A stretch of DNA of 10,558 bases from PNKC01 sp039917655 (GTDB taxonomy: Bacteria > Chloroflexota > Dehalococcoidia > Tepidiformales > Tepidiformaceae), in the NCBI GenBank assembly GCA_039917655.1, contig JBDSJC010000296.1, forward strand, positions 1 through 10,558, read 5' to 3'. The notes under the pieces were generated by a model. It was not told where the DNA came from. It did not search any database and saw only the letters and a program-made list of their open reading frames with translations. A program made the translations under genes and the position numbers. This document shows positions 5,877-10,558 of the stretch, in pieces (position 1 is the stretch's first letter; each line of letters opens with the position of its first letter).

Positions 5877-6359
5877 CTAACCGAGCCATTCGACCACTGC
5901 TTCAACAATCTCCGCGGGCCGGAGCGCCGCGTCTAGTTTGAGTACGCGCCCGCCGGTGGGCGATTCGAGCGTCTCGAACTGACTGGCGAGCAGCGCGGGA
6001 GACATGAAGTGGCCCTGCCGCGATTGAAGGCGGGCGCTGATCAGCGCGGTGTCACCCGCCAGGAAGACAATGCGAGGCTCGGTGAGGCCGTCGAGGAGCG
6101 TCCGCCGGTAGCGTTCGCGCAGGGCGGAACAGGCGAGTACGGCGCCAGTCGGCTCGTGCCCCAACAAGGCAGCGTGGAGCGCGCGCAGCCACGGCTCGCG
6201 GTCGGCGCCGGTCAGCGGCTGACCGCGCGCCATCTTGGCGATGTTCGCGGCGGGATGGAAGGCGTCCGCGTCGAGGAAAGGGAGGCCGATGCGCTCCGCG
6301 AGGAGTTCGCCGATCAAGGTCTTGCCCACGCCGCTGACGCCCATCACGAGGATCTGCAC
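5877..6359 (-). CDS. gntK: Gluconokinase
   Basis: Phosphorylates D-gluconate to 6-phosphogluconate with ATP (EC 2.7.1.12), feeding the pentose phosphate or Entner-Doudoroff pathway; cytosolic. The 160 residues match the usual length of the GntK family. Seen are the P-loop GVSGVGKT (7-14), DADAFHPAANIAKMARGQPL (30-49) with the family's DAD.FHP..N..KM pattern, DREPWL (53-58), CSALRERYR (77-85), and the C-terminal R.GHFM..ALL.SQF.TLE.P motif at about 114-134. The start is GTG with GGAGGG nine bases upstream. The gene is divergent from secA with 72 bases between the starts, and convergent with the HD-GYP gene. No gluconate transporter or regulator is nearby. Shikimate kinase and adenylylsulfate kinase share the fold, but the FHP and HFM motifs point to gluconokinase. 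Confidence 0.93.
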   Translation of the reverse strand: MQILVMGVSGVGKTLIGELLAERIGLPFLDADAFHPAANIAKMARGQPLTGADREPWLRALHAALLGHEPTGAVLACSALRERYRRTLLDGLTEPRIVFLAGDTALISARLQSRQGHFMSPALLASQFETLESPTGGRVLKLDAALRPAEIVEAVVEWLG

Positions 6360-6415
6360 ACGGCCACCCTCCAGCTATGTAACAGGACTTTCCCCGCGCC
6401 TATGGGCATGTGATC

Positions 6416-6421
6416 TACACT
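6416..6421 (+). promoter_or_regulatory. Putative -10 box for secA
   Basis: TACACT ends ten bases before the secA ATG, identical to the box before the gene at 3157. It would give a leader of only a few bases. There is no Shine-Dalgarno site in the ten bases between, which supports nearly leaderless expression. No clear -35 box is seen. Confidence 0.4.
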
Positions 6422-6431
6422 GAAAAGCACT

Positions 6432-9116
6432 ATGGCGAAGCTTGGATTCATTAACCGCATTCTCGGCGATTCGAACGACAAAGAGATCAAACGGCTCTCG
6501 CAGATCACCGGAGAAGTGGTGGAGTTGGACGCTGAGACGGCCGCGCTGACGGACGAGGCGCTGTTCGCGAAGTCCGCCGAGTTCAAGGCGCGCTTCAGCG
6601 AGGGCGAAGACCTTGATGACCTGCTGCCCGAAGCGTTCGCTGTAGCGCGCGAAGTGGCCTGGCGAAAAGTAGGCCAGAAGCCGTACGAAGTGCAGCTGAT
6701 CGGCGGAGTGGTCCTTCACGAAGGCAAGATCGCGGAGATGAAGACGGGCGAGGGCAAGACGCTGACGGCCGTGGCGCCCCTCTATCTGAACGCCTTGGCG
6801 GGCCGCGGCGCCCACCTGATTACCGTAAACGACTACCTCGCCCGCCGCGACGCCGTCTGGTACGGGCCTGTCTACCAGGCCCTCGGGCTGAGCATCGGCG
6901 TGATTCAGAACAACATGGTTTCGTACCTGTACGAACCCGGCTATCGGCCCGGCGAAGAGGGCAGCAACGGAGGACTCGAAGACCTGCGTCCGTGCAGCCG
7001 CCGCGAGGTCTACTTCGCGGACATTACCTACGGCACGAACAACGAATTCGGCTTCGACTACCTGCGCGACAACATGGTGCGCGACCACGAGGAGAAATCG
7101 CAGCGCGACCTCTACTTCGCGATCGTGGACGAAGTGGACAACATCCTGATCGACGAGGCGCGGACGCCGCTGATCATTAGCGGTAATGCGGAGGAGGCGA
7201 GCGGGACATACCTCAAGTTCGCACGGGCGGCGAAGGCGCTGGTAGAGGACGAAGACTTCCTGGTGGACCACAAGTCCAAGCACGTGGCGCTCACCGAGGC
7301 GGGCATTTCGCACATCGAAAAGGCGCTCGGCATTGCGAACGTGTTCGCGGGCGATTCTAACCTCGCTCGCCACCTTGAGGCCGCGCTGGATGCCGAAGCG
7401 CTGAAGCGCGTCGACCGCGACTACGTGGTGAGTGACGGCGAGATCATCATCGTGGACGAATTCACCGGCCGCCTGATGCCCGGGCGCCGCTGGAGCCACG
7501 GTATCCACCAGGCGGTGGAAGCGAAAGAGGGCCTCCAGGTCCAGCGGGAGTCCGTGACCTACGCCACGATCACCTTCCAGAACCTCTTCCGCCTGTACGA
7601 AAAGCTGGCCGGCATGACCGGCACCGCCGAGACCGAGGCGGAAGAGTTTTCGAAAATCTACGAACTCGACGTGGTGGTGGTGCCGACACACAAGCCGATG
7701 GTGCGCAACGACGGGCAGGACATCGTCTACATCAACGAGCGGGCGAAGTTCAACGCCGTTGTCGATGAGATCGAGTCGCTGAACAACGAGGGCCGCCCCG
7801 TGCTGGTCGGCACGACGTCCATCGAGAAGTCCGAGTACCTCTCCAGCCTGTTGCTGCGCAAGGGCATCACCCACGAGGTGTTGAACGCGAAGCAGCACGA
7901 GCGTGAAGCGCACATCATCGAAGACGCCGGGCAGAACGCATCGGTCACGATTGCGACCAACATGGCCGGCCGCGGCACCGACATCAAGCTTGGCGCGGGC
8001 GTGGCGGACATCGGTGGGCTGCACGTCATCGGCACTGAGCGCCACGAGTCGCGGCGTATCGATAACCAGCTTCGCGGGCGCGCCGGCCGCCAGGGCGACC
8101 CGGGCTCCAGCCGCTTCTTCGTCTCGTTCGGAGACGACATAATGAAGCGCTTCGCCCCTGAATGGGTGCCGGGCATGATGCAGAAGCTGGGCATGACCGA
8201 GGAGATGCCGCTCGAATCGCGGATGGTGACGCGGGCCATCGAGCAGGCGCAGACGAAGGTGGAAGGCCACAACTTCGACATCCGCAAGCGGCTGGTCGAT
8301 TTCGACGACGTGATCAACGAGCATCGCAAGCAGATCTACAGCCAGCGCGAGATGATCCTCGAAGGCGTGGATACGCGGGCCAACATCGTGGGGATGCTGG
8401 TCGAAGAGCTGGAGTACATCTTCCAGACGGTTACGGGGACGGACATCGAGTCTCTCGAACTGCTTCAGAACGAACTGCGCGAAATCCTGATGGCCGAGGA
8501 CCTCCCGAGCGTGGAGGAGATCCAGGACCTGAAGGAAGAGGCCAAGGACGAGGTATTGGACCGCGCCGAAGACCGCTACGAGCAGGTGGAGGAGATGGTC
8601 GGCCTGGAGAGCATGCGGAAGGTGGAGCATTGGCTGCTGCTCGAATCGATCGACCAGCACTGGCGCGAACACCTCACGGCGATCGAGGAGCTGCGGCAGA
8701 GCATCGGCCTGCAGGCCTACGCGCAGATCGACCCGCTGGTGGCGTTCAAGCGCGAAGGCCACGACATGTACCAGCAGTTGGTTGGGAACATTCGCAAGCA
8801 GGTGGCGCGCACGGTCTTCAAGGTGAAGATCGTGGAGCAGCCGGCAGCGCCGCCGCCGCCAGAGATGGTGGCCGTGCATCCAGGCAGCGAAGATGCCGAG
8901 CCAGCGATGGCCCAATCCACTGGTGGCCCTATCGCGAAGCCCGTTTTGGCCCGCTCCAGCGCGCCGAGTTCAGGCCAGATGCGCACGAATCGCGACGACG
9001 CCCCGGCCCGGCAGGTGGGTACGCGGGTGGCCACCGCGCCAAAGGTCGGGCGCAACGACCCGTGCCACTGCGGCAGCGGCTTGAAGTTCAAGAAGTGCCA
9101 CGGGGCGACGGCGTGA
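6432..9116 (+). CDS. secA: Preprotein translocase ATPase SecA
   Basis: 894 residues, full length for SecA. It is the ATP-driven motor that pushes unfolded preproteins through the SecYEG channel. Domains in order: first nucleotide-binding domain with Walker A MKTGEGKT (103-110) and NEFGFDYLRDNM near 205; Walker B VDEVDNILIDEARTPLIISG from about 232, where many homologues have Ser in place of this Asn; preprotein cross-linking domain to about residue 375 (SHGIHQAVEAKEG near 355); second nucleotide-binding domain with VLVGTTSIEKSE near 457, NMAGRGTDIKLG near 508 and QLRGRAGRQGDPGSSRFF near 545; helical scaffold and wing domains; and a proline-rich linker (about 810-870). The C-terminal tail has the zinc-binding SEC-C motif, CHCGSG..FKKCH, with Cys878, Cys880, Cys889 and His890, which in SecA binds SecB or the ribosome. 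The stop overlaps the ATG of the next gene by one base, suggesting translational coupling. Confidence 0.98.
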   Translation: MAKLGFINRILGDSNDKEIKRLSQITGEVVELDAETAALTDEALFAKSAEFKARFSEGEDLDDLLPEAFAVAREVAWRKVGQKPYEVQLIGGVVLHEGKIAEMKTGEGKTLTAVAPLYLNALAGRGAHLITVNDYLARRDAVWYGPVYQALGLSIGVIQNNMVSYLYEPGYRPGEEGSNGGLEDLRPCSRREVYFADITYGTNNEFGFDYLRDNMVRDHEEKSQRDLYFAIVDEVDNILIDEARTPLIISGNAEEASGTYLKFARAAKALVEDEDFLVDHKSKHVALTEAGISHIEKALGIANVFAGDSNLARHLEAALDAEALKRVDRDYVVSDGEIIIVDEFTGRLMPGRRWSHGIHQAVEAKEGLQVQRESVTYATITFQNLFRLYEKLAGMTGTAETEAEEFSKIYELDVVVVPTHKPMVRNDGQDIVYINERAKFNAVVDEIESLNNEGRPVLVGTTSIEKSEYLSSLLLRKGITHEVLNAKQHEREAHIIEDAGQNASVTIATNMAGRGTDIKLGAGVADIGGLHVIGTERHESRRIDNQLRGRAGRQGDPGSSRFFVSFGDDIMKRFAPEWVPGMMQKLGMTEEMPLESRMVTRAIEQAQTKVEGHNFDIRKRLVDFDDVINEHRKQIYSQREMILEGVDTRANIVGMLVEELEYIFQTVTGTDIESLELLQNELREILMAEDLPSVEEIQDLKEEAKDEVLDRAEDRYEQVEEMVGLESMRKVEHWLLLESIDQHWREHLTAIEELRQSIGLQAYAQIDPLVAFKREGHDMYQQLVGNIRKQVARTVFKVKIVEQPAAPPPPEMVAVHPGSEDAEPAMAQSTGGPIAKPVLARSSAPSSGQMRTNRDDAPARQVGTRVATAPKVGRNDPCHCGSGLKFKKCHGATA

Positions 9117-9283
9117 TGCTGTTTCACGTCACGCTTGAGACCGACGAGGATGGATGGGTGGTCGCCGAGTGTCCGGCGCTTCCAGGCTGTCTCTCCCAGG
9201 GCAAAGACGAGCAGAGGCGCTCGAGAACCATTAAAGAAGCGATCACTGCATGGCTCTGGGCTGAGGATCAGAAAGCCGGATAG
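9116..9283 (+). CDS. Short HicB-like antitoxin-type protein, internally frame-scrambled
   Basis: 55 residues. The first 33 match the HicB-type N-terminal fold well: a beta strand LFHVTLETDEDGWVVAECPA, then LPGCLSQGKDEQ, and after residue 38 IKEAITAWLWAEDQKA. Between them the family has EALEN, but here residues 34-38 read RRSRT. The EALEN codons are present one frame off (9214-9228), so a lost base near 9211-9214 and an extra C at 9228-9229 seem to have altered five residues and then restored the frame. The protein stops soon after the helix and has no DNA-binding C-terminal domain, as in other short stand-alone HicB-like proteins; homologues often run 10-20 residues longer. No HicA-type toxin is adjacent. 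The ATG overlaps the secA stop. A function as an antitoxin is doubtful. Confidence 0.75.
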   Translation: MLFHVTLETDEDGWVVAECPALPGCLSQGKDEQRRSRTIKEAITAWLWAEDQKAG

Positions 9284-9591
9284 TCGAACTGCCGAGAGGC
9301 GAAATGGACATGCCTCGGCGAGTCCAGAGGTCGATCAAGAAACGGGTGGCGGCGGGTGAGAATGCGGCCTACTTGCGCGTTATCGTTGTGCATCTCGTCC
9401 TCCAGCGCCGCCCACCTTCCGGTGCCGGCGCGGGTTGTGATGAAGGCAAAGTATCAACGAAACATTGAGGCGAAATTGGAACGAGGGCCGCGAGCGGCAC
9501 GAACCGGTAAAGGCGGGCAACTACAGCCGCGCTAAAATTCGCCGATTCGCCTACTTTGGGTGGGCGCCAACCAGAGAAGCGGAGAACCCCC
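9284..9591. other. Gap of about 310 bases without a convincing gene
   Basis: No recognisable gene lies here. A 54-codon frame at 9304-9468 on the plus strand (start MDMPRRVQRS, Arg-rich) has AGAGG five bases before its ATG, but it shows no family resemblance and no coding character that I trust. The 3' end of this gap should hold the promoter of the 9592 gene: TACTTT at 9552-9557 is a possible -10 box, without a good -35. The minus strand is open across much of the region but gives only low-complexity sequence. Confidence 0.5.
9291..9319 (+). terminator. Stem-loop after the secA-hicB-like unit
   Basis: GCCGAGAGGC (9291-9300) can pair with GCCTCGGC (9312-9319): eight base pairs, with a two-base bulge and an 11-base loop. 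It lies eight bases after the stop codon at 9283. No U-tract follows, so it may be an mRNA 3' end structure or chance in GC-rich DNA. Confidence 0.3.
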
Positions 9592-10194
9592 GTGAACAAG
9601 CCATTGAGTTCGCTCGGCAGGTCCAGACGGTGGATCTGGCTAATCGCTGCGGGCGTCGGAGTGGCTGGTGTTGTCATGGTTTCGTTCGCCCTGGCAGCCG
9701 GCAACGACGATCGTCCCACGTCGGCATCGGCTACCGCTATCGATTCGACTTTGACGGCAACGCAGCCGCCAACGCCTCCGTGTGCCCTTCCGCTAACAAG
9801 TACGACCTGTCTGCCCACGCCATACTTCCACCCGTATGTGCTCTTTGAAAGCGGCCGCTTCTGGATGCCTCCGTGGGATGACCGGGAAATCGGCGACGAA
9901 CAGAAATTGGCCGATCCCCTCTACGACCCCGCATGGTTGCCGCTCAGCGACTGCCTCGCTGCCGGCGGGCTTGAGGTACGGCCCGATCCCACCACCAAGT
10001 ACAACCTCCAGGACGTTAACCGAATGCTTGAGCGGGTGAACCTGGAAAACCCCAACAAGGAACAGAACCTCAAGGGGCCGCCTCCATCGGGAAGCTCGGC
10101 GGCCGTCTTCTTGCGGTGCGCCAACGAGTGGTTAAACAGGTCCAGGGACGAGATCGAGAAACTGACTGGCGTCACCGAGGCGCGACCGAAGTAG
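9592..10194 (+). CDS. Membrane-anchored extracytoplasmic protein of unknown function
   Basis: 200 residues from a GTG start with GGAG seven bases upstream; the open frame extends further upstream to an ATG at 9556, but that adds a charged stretch before the membrane segment and lacks a ribosome site. Residues 1-13 are basic (SRRW), and 14-36 form one hydrophobic helix, so the bulk should face outside as a type II anchored or uncleaved signal protein. A Ser/Thr/Pro-rich linker (41-62) leads to a domain with four cysteines (64, 73, 111, 166), aromatic stretches (YFHPYVLFESGRFWMPPWDD) and a charged C-terminal helix. C64/C73 and C111/C166 could form disulfides. I do not recognise the family. Its end lies seven bases from the end of the convergent coaBC gene. 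Confidence 0.75.
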   Translation: MNKPLSSLGRSRRWIWLIAAGVGVAGVVMVSFALAAGNDDRPTSASATAIDSTLTATQPPTPPCALPLTSTTCLPTPYFHPYVLFESGRFWMPPWDDREIGDEQKLADPLYDPAWLPLSDCLAAGGLEVRPDPTTKYNLQDVNRMLERVNLENPNKEQNLKGPPPSGSSAAVFLRCANEWLNRSRDEIEKLTGVTEARPK

Positions 10195-10201
10195 TCGGAA
10201 G

Positions 10202-10558
10202 CTACAGCCGCTCCAGCACCCGGTCCAAAATCGCGTGAGCGACCGTGTATTTGCTGAGCAGCGGGAGCGCTTCGCGCTGGCCGTCATCGTGGAAGATGGT
10301 CACCTGATTGGTTTCGGTTCCGAATCCGCTTCCGGCGGCTGAGACGTCGTTCGCGACGATGAAGTGGAGCCTCTTCGCAGGCAACTTCGCTTTTGCGTAG
10401 TCCGCCAGGTTGCGCGTTTCCGCGGCGAAGCCGACGCGTATGCCGCCGCCCTGCAGGGTTGCGAGGATGTCCGGGTTCTTGGCGAGGTGGAGGTGCATCT
10501 CCTCGGCGCCTTCGGTCTTCTTCAACTTGTGGTCAGACGGGCTGGATGGGCGGAAGTC
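10202..10558 (-). CDS. coaBC: CoaBC C-terminal part (phosphopantothenate-cysteine ligase domain), cut by the window edge
   Basis: CoaBC joins 4'-phosphopantothenate to cysteine (CoaB domain) and decarboxylates the product (CoaC domain) in coenzyme A synthesis; cytosolic. The visible 118 residues are the end of the CoaB domain. The frame is open to the window edge and begins DFRPSSPSDHKLKK, the conserved segment with the Lys that binds the acyl-cytidylate intermediate. It continues with HLHLAKNPDILATL, GFAAET (RVGFAAETRNL), KLPAKRLHFIVANDVS and GFGTETNQVTIF, in the same order as E. coli CoaBC, and ends with SKYTVAHAILDRVLERL. A shorter reading from the TTG at 10523-10525 would wrongly cut this conserved core; the true start lies outside the window. 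Confidence 0.95.
   Translation of the reverse strand, partial: DFRPSSPSDHKLKKTEGAEEMHLHLAKNPDILATLQGGGIRVGFAAETRNLADYAKAKLPAKRLHFIVANDVSAAGSGFGTETNQVTIFHDDGQREALPLLSKYTVAHAILDRVLERL

Noticed and set aside
6375..8915. An 846-codon open frame on the minus strand across secA
   Set aside because: It is antisense to the unmistakable secA gene. Its translation is rich in His, Leu, Val and Arg with no domain, as expected from GC-rich codon use on the other strand.
9304..9468. A 54-codon frame after the HicB-like gene, considered as a HicA toxin
   Set aside because: It has no HicA features such as the GSH motif and no family resemblance, so there is not enough evidence to call a gene.

Overview
The window reads as high-GC chromosomal DNA from a free-living bacterium. 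My best guess is an uncultured member of the Chloroflexota. This rests mainly on the SecA sequence, whose N-terminal region looks like the form I associate with that phylum, and on what look like leaderless starts. No rRNA or other phylogenetic marker is present, so the assignment is tentative. I see no tRNA, CRISPR array, insertion sequence or phage gene.

Layout. Bases 1-241 (minus strand) hold the middle of a molybdopterin molybdotransferase (MoeA). It has lost its N-terminal half at a sharp break beside an EamA/DMT-type transporter (272-1222, minus), which follows a four-helix membrane protein (1261-1761, minus) in one operon. Divergently transcribed is a compact three-gene unit (1828-2999, plus): a crotonase-fold protein lacking both catalytic glutamates, then two tiny helical proteins that look like tandem duplicates of each other. 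A 20-bp hairpin containing a REP-like repeat closes this unit. A Uma2-family nuclease-like gene (3157-3693) follows, with an extended -10 box immediately before its start codon.

The most interesting part is 3801-5815. A clear cyclic-di-GMP-I (GEMM-I) riboswitch precedes a small secreted, probably beta-rich protein of unknown function. That gene ends in a strong intrinsic terminator, and next comes a membrane-anchored HD-GYP cyclic-di-GMP phosphodiesterase with all signature motifs. A sensor RNA for the second messenger, its output gene and an enzyme that destroys the messenger therefore sit side by side, separated by a terminator.

The right half holds housekeeping genes: gluconokinase (5877-6359, minus), diverging from secA (6432-9116, plus). 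The secA stop codon overlaps the start of a short HicB-like protein (9116-9283), in which two compensating single-base indels seem to have rewritten five residues. After a gap of about 300 bases comes a membrane-anchored, probably extracytoplasmic protein of unknown function (9592-10194). It converges on the 3' end of coaBC (10202-10558, minus, cut by the window edge). Several starts (1828, 3157, perhaps 6432) have a TANNNT box 6-10 bases upstream and no room for a Shine-Dalgarno site, which suggests leaderless or nearly leaderless mRNAs.
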